A DNA stretch of 64,000 nt from Idiomarina sp. MD25a (GTDB lineage Bacteria > Pseudomonadota > Gammaproteobacteria > Enterobacterales > Alteromonadaceae): assembly GCF_001870515.1 (NCBI RefSeq), contig NZ_MDGT01000003.1, forward strand, positions 62,001-126,000, read 5' to 3'. This document shows, in pieces, positions 56,353-64,000 of this stretch (its first letter is position 1; each line of letters starts with the position of its first letter). Under the pieces are notes generated by a model. It saw only the letters and a list, made by a program, of their open reading frames with translations. It ran no database searches and had not been told where the DNA came from. The position numbers and the translations under genes were made by a program.

Positions 56353-56380
56353 TAATAAGGCGATGAATCTAATCTTCGAG

Positions 56381-56398
56381 TGTTAACTATTTTTAACA
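56381..56398. promoter_or_regulatory. Operator 2 of the HTH/membrane-protein pair
   Basis: TGTTAACTATTTTTAACA is the second 18-bp dyad with the same TGTTAA-N6-TTAACA form, centred 46 bp after operator 1 and covering the predicted transcription start. Two like sites around a promoter suggest autorepression by the HTH protein encoded downstream. Confidence 0.62.
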
Positions 56399-56412
56399 TT
56401 GTGGGGTGGGTT

Positions 56413-56832
56413 ATGGCATTTCGTGAAAAATCAGCATGGCTGATGTTAATCATTACTTTATTGGTCGGTGGCGGTCTTACTTTTGAAGTTGTGCAGGGCT
56501 TTAATTCAACAAGCCAGTGGCCGCCAGCGGTTTCGGTCTTTACACGGTTAACGATAGGACTCATTGTGTTGAGTATTGTCGGTCAGATCGCGTTAGCGCT
56601 TGTGGAACGTAAGTCGGCGAATCGCCCCGCAGATGAACGCGAAAAAACGATTCAACAACGTGCGGATGCCTATTCTGGTATCTTATTAGGCGTACTCATT
56701 GTTTCTAGCTTAATGACGTATTTGGTGCATCAACATGGGGATCTTCTGTTTTTGATGGCATTGTTGAGTTTAGTGGTGGCGCAAGCTGCGGAGTACGTTG
56801 TAGAAATTATCGGATATCGACGGGGTTATTAA
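56413..56832 (+). CDS. Small four-TM membrane protein (DUF2178-like)
   Basis: A 139-aa membrane protein with about four hydrophobic segments (AWLMLIITLLVGGGLTF, VFTRLTIGLIVLSIVGQIALALV, GILLGVLIVSSLMTYLV, LLFLMALLSLVVAQAAEYVVEIIG) and an internal charged loop DEREKTIQQRADA. This loop is typical of the small proteins encoded just ahead of short HTH regulators. The start at 56413 follows GTGGGGTGGG. An upstream GTG would put the start inside operator 2. Function unknown. Confidence 0.72.
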   Translation: MAFREKSAWLMLIITLLVGGGLTFEVVQGFNSTSQWPPAVSVFTRLTIGLIVLSIVGQIALALVERKSANRPADEREKTIQQRADAYSGILLGVLIVSSLMTYLVHQHGDLLFLMALLSLVVAQAAEYVVEIIGYRRGY

Positions 56833-56833
56833 T

Positions 56834-57046
56834 ATGTTGCCCATTGATAACTGTGTGCGTGCTTTGCGCGAACAACACGGTGGAATGACCCAGGCCGAAC
56901 TCGGCGACAAGGTCAATTTAACGCGTCAGACCATTGCGGCAATTGAACAACGACGTTATTCACCCTCACTTGAAACAGCATTTCTGATAGCGCGCGTTTT
57001 TGGGCAGCGCCTTGAAGATGTGTTTTGGTTTGATGACAGTCGGTAA
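56834..57046 (+). CDS. Short Xre-family HTH regulator
   Basis: A 70-aa single-domain regulator (VRALREQHGGMTQAELGDKVNLTRQTIAAIEQRRYSPSLETAFLIARVFGQRLEDVFWFD), the compact YozG/Xre type. It starts 1 bp after the membrane-protein gene. The pair membrane protein plus short HTH is frequent in bacteria; the HTH probably represses the pair through the twin 18-bp sites upstream. Confidence 0.88.
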   Translation: MLPIDNCVRALREQHGGMTQAELGDKVNLTRQTIAAIEQRRYSPSLETAFLIARVFGQRLEDVFWFDDSR

Positions 57047-57124
57047 CTGAGTTCTCTAGGTGCTAGATTTAATGCGTGATAGATCACTAACTGTTACATA
57101 AGTAGGATAAGCACGGAGCGCTAG

Positions 57125-57829
57125 ATGATTATAAAGATGCTTGTTCTAACATGGGTTGCTGGCTTTACAGCTTTTTTAGGGGCTTTGTTAGCCAAGTGGG
57201 AAGGCTCGGCTGAGTCTGCTAATAAGCAAAAGTTAGTTCACGGTGTTGTCGCCATAGGTGGTGGGATACTTCTTTCCGCCGTTATGTTTGCGCTGCTGCC
57301 TGAAGCCAACAAGAACTTGCCCGTCTGGGCAGTTGCGACTGCCTTCATGGCAGGCGGGATATTGTTTTGCTGGGTCGACCAGTGGCTAGCGAAGCAGGCA
57401 AGCCAAGCGTCTCAACTGCTGGCAATGTTACTGGACTTTATCCCAGAGGCACTGAGTTTGGGGGCGATGTTTGCAATTAAGCCCGAGTTTGGCATGTTGC
57501 TGGCGCTATTTATCGGCTTACAAAATCTTCCTGAAGGTTTTAATGCCTTTAGGGAACTCCAAGGTTCTAAGTTGTCAGAGAAAAAGCGTTTAATGGGGTT
57601 TTTCCTGGTGGCATTCATTGGACCTATCTCTGCGCTCACTGGGCACTGGGTGCTCGCTGACTACACCGAGGCGACAGCCGTTATCATGGCAACGGCTTCA
57701 GGTGGTATTTTGTATCTGATCTTTCAAGATATTGCGCCGCAATCGACCATGCCACGTTATTGGACGCCCCCGCTAGGTGCCGTATTTGGATTTATCATTG
57801 GTTTAGTAGGTAATCAGCTACTAGGGTAA
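57125..57829 (+). CDS. ZIP-family metal transporter
   Basis: A 234-aa inner-membrane protein with about eight hydrophobic segments and ZIP signatures. TM4 contains LDFIPEALSLG and TM5 contains GLQNLPEGFNAF; the E/N/P residues there form the metal pathway. No long histidine loop is present. Transport of zinc or another divalent cation into the cytoplasm is the usual role; the metal is not predictable. It is followed by dgkA 16 bp downstream. Confidence 0.85.
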   Translation: MIIKMLVLTWVAGFTAFLGALLAKWEGSAESANKQKLVHGVVAIGGGILLSAVMFALLPEANKNLPVWAVATAFMAGGILFCWVDQWLAKQASQASQLLAMLLDFIPEALSLGAMFAIKPEFGMLLALFIGLQNLPEGFNAFRELQGSKLSEKKRLMGFFLVAFIGPISALTGHWVLADYTEATAVIMATASGGILYLIFQDIAPQSTMPRYWTPPLGAVFGFIIGLVGNQLLG

Positions 57830-57845
57830 AACAAGGAAAGGTTAA

Positions 57846-58214
57846 GTGAAACCAAGTCAAAAAGGTCTACGCAGAATCATTAATGCGAACCGATATTCGT
57901 TTCGCGGTTTGGTCGCAGCTCTGAGAAGTGAAGCTGCATTTAGGCAAGAGTGCGCATTACTTATTATTATCATTCCAACACTATTATTTGTGCCAAGCGG
58001 ACTGATAGCTAAACTATTACTCATTATTACTTACGGCATCGTTCTTATTACGGAGCTACTTAACTCCGCCATTGAAGCGGTCGTTGATCGCATCGGCCCC
58101 GACTTTCATGAGTTGAGCGGTAAAGCAAAGGATATTGCCTCGGCAGCGGTTTTTATTTCGATTCTACTGATGTTAATTACGTGGGTGAGTATCTTGTTTT
58201 TAGCGCCGAGCTAA
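57846..58214 (+). CDS. dgkA: Diacylglycerol kinase
   Basis: A 122-aa inner-membrane enzyme that phosphorylates diacylglycerol to phosphatidic acid. Three TM segments are visible. Family motifs are NANRYSFRGLVAALRSEAAFRQE at the N-terminus and ITELLNSAIEAVVDRIGPDFHELSGKAKDIASAAVF with the catalytic Glu residues. The start is GTG at 57846 with AAGGAAAGG upstream. Its proximity to a putative lipid glycosyltransferase operon is notable, since both could use diacylglycerol. Confidence 0.93.
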   Translation: MKPSQKGLRRIINANRYSFRGLVAALRSEAAFRQECALLIIIIPTLLFVPSGLIAKLLLIITYGIVLITELLNSAIEAVVDRIGPDFHELSGKAKDIASAAVFISILLMLITWVSILFLAPS

Positions 58215-58272
58215 ACCGTTTAATCGAATTTATCGTAAGAACGACTTTAACAAACCGAAAGGAGTAGTTTCC

Positions 58273-58947
58273 ATGGCCAAAGTATTGTTAATTACAGGCG
58301 CCTCTTCGGGGATTGGTGAAGCCACGGCTAAAGAGGCAGTAAAGCAAGGTTACAAGGTTGTGGCAACCGCTCGCAGTGAAGATAAGCTGCAAGCATTGGC
58401 AAATGATTTGGGCGCTGAGCACGTATTACCTATTGCGGCCGATGTAACGGACTATCAGCAACTGGAGCGTGTGGTACAGCAAACCGTTGATCAGTTTGGC
58501 CAACTCGATGCCGTATTTGCTAATGCGGGTAAGGGATTGAATGCTGCAGGCACTGAAAATGGCGACCCTAACGAGTGGCGCGAAATGATTGATCTTAATA
58601 TCAATGCTTTACTCTATACCGCAAAACTTACTTTGCCGCACTTAAGGAAATCCACGGGCCACTTTATTATGACCGGTTCGGCAGCAGGTCGCACCGCGAT
58701 TAAGGGCTCTGTCTACGGCGCAAGCAAATGGTTTGTGCATGGTTTTGCCCAAAACTTAGCGGAAGAGATGCGCGAATGGAGCGGACGCTGCACGGTAATT
58801 GCACCGGGTATGGTCAATACGCCGTTCTTTGATGAGCCAAAACCGGATAAATTAGACCCTCAAGATGTGGCCGACGCGGTCTTACATGCGCTTAATGCGC
58901 ATCCGCGTAACTGTGTTCGCGAAGTGTTTTTAATGCCCGGGTACTAA
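58273..58947 (+). CDS. Short-chain dehydrogenase/reductase
   Basis: A 224-aa classical SDR: cofactor motif LITGASSGIGEATA, structural FANAGKG, catalytic Ser in MTGSAAGRTAIKGS, Tyr and Lys in VYGASKWFVHG. The shape after the active site (APGMVNTPFFDEPKP) is typical of YdfG/DltE-like oxidoreductases acting on small hydroxy compounds. The gene overlaps the following flippase gene by 1 nt. Substrate unknown. Confidence 0.88.
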   Translation: MAKVLLITGASSGIGEATAKEAVKQGYKVVATARSEDKLQALANDLGAEHVLPIAADVTDYQQLERVVQQTVDQFGQLDAVFANAGKGLNAAGTENGDPNEWREMIDLNINALLYTAKLTLPHLRKSTGHFIMTGSAAGRTAIKGSVYGASKWFVHGFAQNLAEEMREWSGRCTVIAPGMVNTPFFDEPKPDKLDPQDVADAVLHALNAHPRNCVREVFLMPGY

Positions 58948-59996
58948 TGCCTATTAACACAGAGAAACAACCTATTGCTTGGAAGAGGCTACTGATTTTC
59001 AGTGGCCTCTTTGTTGTATTAACGGCTCTCGGTTTTTACAGCATTCAGCAGTTTTTCCAAGGTTCCGAGCTACAATTTGACAGCCAGTTGCTGCAACCTG
59101 CGGTGTTGCTCAGCTTACTGGCGCTACTTATTGTCTATTTCGCCAGTGACGGATTGCGCCTCTATTTTACTTTACGGGCATTGGGGTATCGGGTGCCGGC
59201 GGCACCAATGACTCGGCTGATTTTTATTAATATGTTTTTTTCCAATGTTACACCGATGGCGACCGGTGGAGGCTTTGCGCAAGTGTGGTATTTGGCCAAG
59301 CAGGGCGTGCCCGTGGGACGTGCGACGGCAGCCACAACGATTCGGACTGTGTTGGCGGTAATTTTTATCTTCACATTTACGCCGGTTTTATTGCTGACAC
59401 TGCCTGCACTTTCTGACTCAACGCTGTCTAAAAGCATTGGCGGCTCGCTTGCTGTATTGGTCACGGCTTACTTAACATTTTTTGCGATGGTGCTGTTCAA
59501 AACCCACTGGCTGATTGCGCCAATCAATGGCGTGCTTAGAGTACTTACGGCAGTCAATTTAATTAGTGCACATAAATGCCGTGTACTTGGCTTTTGGAGC
59601 AAACGTGAAATGCTCCGTTTTGCTGACAGTTTTCGAGATTATTGTAAGGGCAAGCCGCTCTATGTGTGGGGCTCTGTGTTTTTCACGGTTGTCTTTTTAT
59701 TAAGCCTCTTCAGCTTCCCCGCTATTCTATTATGGGGACTCGACTATACGGTTCCTTATTGGCAGTCCGTTGGTCTTTTGGTAGTGACCACCTTTGTCAT
59801 GTATTTTGCACCAACCCCCGGAGCATCAGGCGTTTCTGAGGGCGTTTTCGGTTCATTTTTTGCGCAGTTTGTGCAAAGTAATCATTTATTATTAATTATC
59901 TTTAGCTGGCGCTTTATCACTATTTATTTGGGCATGCTGATTGGCATGGTGACGTTGCAGTATGAGATGTTGGCAAGTCGCAGGAAGGACGCATGA
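58947..59996 (+). CDS. Flippase-like membrane protein (YbhN/AglD/MprF-N type)
   Basis: A 349-aa integral membrane protein of the lysylphosphatidylglycerol synthase TM family, with about eight TM segments. Visible marks are LIFINMFFSNVTPMATGGGFAQVWYLAKQGVPVGRATAATTIRTV and FAPTPGASGVSEGVFGSFF, matching this family, whose members flip or transport lipids. It overlaps the downstream glycosyltransferase gene by 4 nt, so a lipid-linked or glycolipid substrate is a reasonable inference. Confidence 0.85.
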   Translation: MPINTEKQPIAWKRLLIFSGLFVVLTALGFYSIQQFFQGSELQFDSQLLQPAVLLSLLALLIVYFASDGLRLYFTLRALGYRVPAAPMTRLIFINMFFSNVTPMATGGGFAQVWYLAKQGVPVGRATAATTIRTVLAVIFIFTFTPVLLLTLPALSDSTLSKSIGGSLAVLVTAYLTFFAMVLFKTHWLIAPINGVLRVLTAVNLISAHKCRVLGFWSKREMLRFADSFRDYCKGKPLYVWGSVFFTVVFLLSLFSFPAILLWGLDYTVPYWQSVGLLVVTTFVMYFAPTPGASGVSEGVFGSFFAQFVQSNHLLLIIFSWRFITIYLGMLIGMVTLQYEMLASRRKDA

Positions 59997-62221
59997 ATAA
60001 AAATAAATGGCTGAAGTTACTGTTTTACGTCAATGTCGCCATTGTGGCGTTGGTTATTGGCTATAAGATTTATTTGAATTTTAGCCAGCCGGAATTTGAA
60101 GTGGTGCATAGCGATCAGGTGGCGAGCATCAGTAGTCGTTTGCAAGGTGATGCAGACTATCAGTTTGCGGTACTGGGCAATATTAACAATTCGATTGGTA
60201 TCTTTGAGCAGCGGATCATTCCTGAATTAAACCAAGCTGATATCGACTTTGTTGTATCCGCTGGTAATGCGGTGAGTGGTGGTGGCGAAGACAAATATCG
60301 CGCACTTTATGGCAGTCTTTCGCACTTGAATAAGCCTTATTTGCTGACTTTTGGCGATAATGAATATGACGAATTTGGCAGCTTTCGCTACTACGAGCAT
60401 TTTGGTCCTCATTTTTTTAGCTTTGTAGCAGACAGTACGCGCTTTATTTTTTTGGATAGTACGGGTAAAACGCCATGGCAGTGGCAGTTGCGTTGGCTGA
60501 CGGATATTTTGCGCGCCGATGAGTCAAAACATCGCTTTATTTTTGTATCTCATCCGCCTGTGCAGCCCAAGAACGAGACCTTGTTTGCGACGGAGGATGA
60601 CTTTTTACAACCGTTGGGCTTTCGCTCTGGGCTTTTGCAACTGGTCGAGCAGCATTCAGTTGACGCGGTATTTTCCAGTCATTTATCGATTTACGATAAA
60701 GTCATGTACAAAGGTACGCCATTTTATATCACGGGTGGTGCAGGTGGCTTAGTACTTAATCACGATAATAGCTTCTACCATTATTTGATGGTGCGTGTAA
60801 CAGATGCCGGTATCGAGGTGAATGTGAATGAGCTTGAAGTCGGTCAACATCCGGTGCTCAAAATACTCGAAAGCCTCTGGTTCTTTATCTACTCTTTGCT
60901 CTATGCAGGCTATATCAACTTTATTCTTATCGTAAGCGCATTGCTACTTGTGAGCGTAAAGCTGTATCAAATGGTATTCGTAGGTAAGTCTTATTATCCT
61001 GATTATGATATCGATCCGAAGCCATGGTTAAGTAAACCACTGAACATCGTGATGTTCACCAATAACTATTTACCGTTTATCGGCGGTGTACCTATTTCTA
61101 TCGAACGCTTAAGAGTCGGTCTAAAGCATCTCGGTCATAAAATCTCGATCGTGGCACCCAAATACGCAAATGCGCGTACCGATGAAGCGCATGTTATTCG
61201 TATGCCTAATTGGTTCTCGTTTGGTGAAAACAGTGAATTCCAGTTCGCGCATTTATTTTCACGTGTAGTTAGACAAAAGGTGAAAGCACTCAAGCCTGAT
61301 ATTATTCATGTGCATCATCCGTTTTGGATAGGCTCGCTCGGTGTTTACATGGCCAAGCGTTTGAAAGTGCCCGTCGTTTATACCTACCACACACGGCTAG
61401 AACACTATGCTCATTATGTCATGCTGCCGGGTAACCTATTTCGGAATATCATCGCGCATATTATGGTGCGTCGTTTTGCCAACAAGTGCGATAGTGTGAT
61501 TGTGCCCACCCAGTCGGTTGAAGAGTATTTACGTATGATTGGTGTGACGCGGCCTATCTATGTGCAACCAACGGGCATTGAGTATCAGCGCTTCCAAAAA
61601 GTCAGCCACGATAAGATTAAGTCAATAAAAGCATCACAGTCCATGAATGACGACGAATGTGTATTGGTAAGTGTGGCGCGTCTCTCTGACGAGAAAAATA
61701 TCGACTTCATGATAGACGCGATGGTGGATATCCGTAAGCGTGCCAATAAGTCTGTGCGCCTGCTGCAAATCGGTGAAGGACATCAGCGCGACTATCTGCA
61801 ACAGCGGATTGATGACAATGGGCTGACTGACTGTGTTCAGTTAGTGGGGGCCGTACCGCCCAAGGACATGCCTGAATGGTATGCGTTGGGTGACTTATTT
61901 GTGTTTGCGTCGCAGTCTGAAACTCAAGGTATGGTTATTCTTGAGGCGATGGCTGCGGGTATGCCAGTTGTTGCTGTGCGCTCGAGCGGTATAGAAGATG
62001 TCGTCGAAGATGATATTAACGGCTATAAAACGCCTGCAAAACAAGACCGTTGGAGTGAGCAAGTGGTTAAGCTCATCAATGACGATGAGCTGCGTGAGCG
62101 ACTCGGTAAACAAGCACTTAGGTTCGCTGCGGACTACTCTGTGGAGGCGTTTACTCGCCATGTTGAGTGCGTCTACGGCGAAACTTTAGCGCGATTCAAT
62201 AATAAGGATAAGCGCGACTAA
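59993..62221 (+). CDS. Fusion of degenerate metallophosphoesterase-like domain and GT4 glycosyltransferase
   Basis: A 742-aa protein: N-terminal TM (about 9-28), calcineurin-like phosphoesterase fold (about 50-280), second TM (about 295-325), then a GT4 glycosyltransferase (350-740). The GT4 part opens NIVMFTNNYLPFIGGVPISI and has the EX7E motif in SETQGMVILEAMAAG; it looks like diacylglycerol glucosyltransferases. The phosphoesterase metal ligands are mostly replaced: LGNINN instead of GDxH, SAGNAV instead of GD, FGDNE instead of GNHE, and SHLS instead of GHxH; only His187 and His230 remain. That domain is likely non-catalytic. It overlaps the flippase gene by 4 nt. Confidence 0.82.
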   Translation: MNKNKWLKLLFYVNVAIVALVIGYKIYLNFSQPEFEVVHSDQVASISSRLQGDADYQFAVLGNINNSIGIFEQRIIPELNQADIDFVVSAGNAVSGGGEDKYRALYGSLSHLNKPYLLTFGDNEYDEFGSFRYYEHFGPHFFSFVADSTRFIFLDSTGKTPWQWQLRWLTDILRADESKHRFIFVSHPPVQPKNETLFATEDDFLQPLGFRSGLLQLVEQHSVDAVFSSHLSIYDKVMYKGTPFYITGGAGGLVLNHDNSFYHYLMVRVTDAGIEVNVNELEVGQHPVLKILESLWFFIYSLLYAGYINFILIVSALLLVSVKLYQMVFVGKSYYPDYDIDPKPWLSKPLNIVMFTNNYLPFIGGVPISIERLRVGLKHLGHKISIVAPKYANARTDEAHVIRMPNWFSFGENSEFQFAHLFSRVVRQKVKALKPDIIHVHHPFWIGSLGVYMAKRLKVPVVYTYHTRLEHYAHYVMLPGNLFRNIIAHIMVRRFANKCDSVIVPTQSVEEYLRMIGVTRPIYVQPTGIEYQRFQKVSHDKIKSIKASQSMNDDECVLVSVARLSDEKNIDFMIDAMVDIRKRANKSVRLLQIGEGHQRDYLQQRIDDNGLTDCVQLVGAVPPKDMPEWYALGDLFVFASQSETQGMVILEAMAAGMPVVAVRSSGIEDVVEDDINGYKTPAKQDRWSEQVVKLINDDELRERLGKQALRFAADYSVEAFTRHVECVYGETLARFNNKDKRD

Positions 62222-62232
62222 CAAACGAGTTT

Positions 62233-64000
62233 CTACTCTTCTTTTAGAAACTCGGTTTCGTTACCGTCTGCATTTAATTGTCGGATACGCGACGGAGCAC
62301 CGTCCTGATCAAAACTGACCCAGCCGATACCGGAATGATTCCAGAGTCGCTCACCGGCATCACGGCCGGTCGGCAGCCGTGGCGACACGGCGAAACGGCG
62401 TCGTTTAGTTAGCCAGTTGAGAGGTGAACGCGGGGAGTAAAGCCACCGATTCATACGGTCGAGCCACTCTAATAATGTATTCGGGAACTCGTTTTTAACG
62501 CCACTACTGGTAATTTGCCATATCGATGATTCGGCTTTTTCGCGCCGTAACTGCACGTCATATACAAATGAATAGTGCACGTCACCCGACAGAATCGTGA
62601 ACTTTTGCGGTGTGCGTTTGTGGGAAAAGATATTGAGTAGGGTATTGGCGGCACCGTTGTGCGCCATCCAGTTTTCAGCATCGACAACGAGTGGTTTACC
62701 CAACGCGGTAAACACCGTTTGGATTGCTTCTATTAGTTTTACGCCAAATATCGGTGCAGGGGACACTAAAATGACAGCTTCTTGATCCATAATTTGGTGC
62801 TGCATCTCCATTAGAGACTCCCAATCCATTAATCCCGATGGTTTGCGGGTGCTACGTTCACTTCGCCAGCGGCGGGTACGGGTATCGAGCACAAGAACCT
62901 TGGGTTGCGTGTCTAAGGAGAACTGCCATTGCTCCCAATCCAGCAGTTGCTCGATAAGTTGATCGTGCTCCTCGGGTTGCTCAGTTAATGGCTTTTCAAG
63001 TAACTGTGCAGTGGCATCCATCAGAGGAGTTACCACTTCAGGTTGGTTGCCCCAACCTTGAAAAATTAAATAACCCCACAGCGCGTTGCCGACAATACGT
63101 TTTGAAAAAGGATGGTGGTAGGCCGTGAGCTCCCAAGCGGCTGATAGGTTCCAGTCATCGGTCACATCGTGATCGTCAAACATCATATAGTTGATACTGT
63201 GAGCCATGGCACGCGCTGCTTGCGGTAGTGTTTTAACGAACTCATCAACGGCTGCTTGTTCATCGATAAAGCGCTTTTGTTGTTCTTGGTTTAACTGCGA
63301 CGGTTGTTGCACCTTGATTAAACGCCACGGCGTGGGAGACCAACAGAGCAGATACATGGCGAAGACTTCAGCGACAGTAATCAGGTGATTTCCCGCGTGC
63401 GCTGAGGTAAAAATCGGTTTTTTCACGCCACCAAAAAATTTCTCAGTCAGCGCTTCATTCGCTTTAGTATCCGGTAGCAAGGACTGGCGACTGTAATAGC
63501 CATTCGGGTGTTGAATCAAGTCATTGAGCTGATTCAGTTGATCATCGGGCAAGGCCTCATCAGCCAGCTTTAGCACATCAATTAATGCGTGTATGGATGC
63601 CAACATCGGGCCAGCGACATCATCGACGTAGACTTGATCCCCTGTGTGCAGAAGAATACCCGCGCGTTTCGAGGGGCGATCGAGGTGTGCCTCAATCTCT
63701 TTATCAGCGCGTGATAACCCATCACGAGCGGGATGATGAGGGCGGCGACATGAACCATGAAGCAGTTGGTCAATCGTCTCTTTATAAACAAACTGCGGAC
63801 ATGTTTGCCCTGAATAAAGCAAGAAGTCATGTTGTTCTGATAAACGCTCGTTTTCGGTGGGCCAAACCAGGTCGTAACCGATTCGTTGGTTGTGAGCAAG
63901 CGGTTGAGCAGGCTCGACCCTTATCAACATCACATAAGCATGCTTGCCAATAGCAATGACTCGGTCTGTTTGTTTGATATCGACCGGCGTCTCATCGATA
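62233..64000 (-). CDS. PhoD-like alkaline phosphatase/phosphodiesterase (5' partial)
   Basis: A calcium- and metal-dependent PhoD-like phosphatase. Visible motifs are LHTGDQVYVDDVAGPM, FDDHDVTDDWNLS and ILSGDVHYSFVYDV, which carry metal ligands in this family. The frame stays open from the first in-frame GTG (63933) to the right edge, and the added residues (IDETPVDIKQTDRVIAIGKHAYVMLIRVEP) continue the N-terminal beta domain, so the real start is outside the window. At least 588 aa are present. It is convergent with the GT4 operon, separated by 11 bp. Confidence 0.87.
   Translation of the reverse strand, partial: IDETPVDIKQTDRVIAIGKHAYVMLIRVEPAQPLAHNQRIGYDLVWPTENERLSEQHDFLLYSGQTCPQFVYKETIDQLLHGSCRRPHHPARDGLSRADKEIEAHLDRPSKRAGILLHTGDQVYVDDVAGPMLASIHALIDVLKLADEALPDDQLNQLNDLIQHPNGYYSRQSLLPDTKANEALTEKFFGGVKKPIFTSAHAGNHLITVAEVFAMYLLCWSPTPWRLIKVQQPSQLNQEQQKRFIDEQAAVDEFVKTLPQAARAMAHSINYMMFDDHDVTDDWNLSAAWELTAYHHPFSKRIVGNALWGYLIFQGWGNQPEVVTPLMDATAQLLEKPLTEQPEEHDQLIEQLLDWEQWQFSLDTQPKVLVLDTRTRRWRSERSTRKPSGLMDWESLMEMQHQIMDQEAVILVSPAPIFGVKLIEAIQTVFTALGKPLVVDAENWMAHNGAANTLLNIFSHKRTPQKFTILSGDVHYSFVYDVQLRREKAESSIWQITSSGVKNEFPNTLLEWLDRMNRWLYSPRSPLNWLTKRRRFAVSPRLPTGRDAGERLWNHSGIGWVSFDQDGAPSRIRQLNADGNETEFLKEE

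Overview
The window looks like an oriC-proximal chromosomal segment of a marine gammaproteobacterium. Idiomarina/Pseudidiomarina (Alteromonadales) is my best guess, from protein similarity remembered by eye, the block order glyQ-tag ... fadBA ... trkA-rsmB-fmt-def / dprA-smg-yrdD-tsaC-hemF-aroE ... polA-engB-yihI, and the many secreted peptidases (S9, S41 tricorn-type, M17). No rRNA, CRISPR array or intact insertion sequence was seen. There is one tRNA (Arg-CCG).

Layout. 1-5.2 kb: start of glyQ (runs off the left edge), tag, a GNAT, tusA and the fatty-acid oxidation operon fadBA. 5.3-12.1 kb: slt and yigZ on +, facing the translation/potassium operon def-fmt-rsmB-trkA on -. 12.1-16.5 kb: divergent + operon dprA-smg-yrdD-tsaC-hemF-aroE. 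16.5-25.9 kb: a FAN1-like VRR-NUC nuclease, a 400-bp leader with two DnaA-box-like sites, polA, a candidate Spot 42-like sRNA, an EamA transporter, engB, cytochrome c4, a roughly 310-nt structured RNA candidate in the place where Escherichia coli carries csrC, a methyltransferase, yihI and a DUF2489 gene. 25.9-32.6 kb: cysE, an Aer-like chemoreceptor, a cold-shock gene with long leader, an isochorismatase-like hydrolase, purEK, an esterase and a stand-alone prephenate dehydratase. 32.6-42.5 kb: S9 peptidase, alr, a PepSY/TonB-receptor iron operon with two Fur-like boxes, a class C beta-lactamase-like lipoprotein and a periplasmic M17 aminopeptidase.

42.7-47.9 kb is the accessory region. It begins right after tRNA-Arg and holds an AbiEi/AbiEii type IV toxin-antitoxin pair, a DUF3024 gene, an intact hipB with a truncated hipA, a degraded IS21 istB, half of a DUF805 gene, an ECF-type sigma factor with a small membrane partner, and an unrecognised 251-aa protein. 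47.9-64 kb returns to chromosomal-type genes: tricorn-like protease, ybiT, an AraC-AhpD-DoxX redox group, a bicupin, a membrane-protein/HTH pair with twin 18-bp operators, a ZIP transporter, dgkA, and an SDR-flippase-glycosyltransferase operon facing a PhoD-like phosphatase that runs off the right edge.

The most unusual items are the two structured RNA candidates around polA/engB/yihI, the fusion of a metal-site-depleted phosphoesterase to a GT4 glycosyltransferase next to dgkA and phoD, and the unrecognised 251-aa protein in the eroded island. Genes are densely packed: five convergent pairs overlap at their 3' ends. All function calls are from reading the sequence without database searches.
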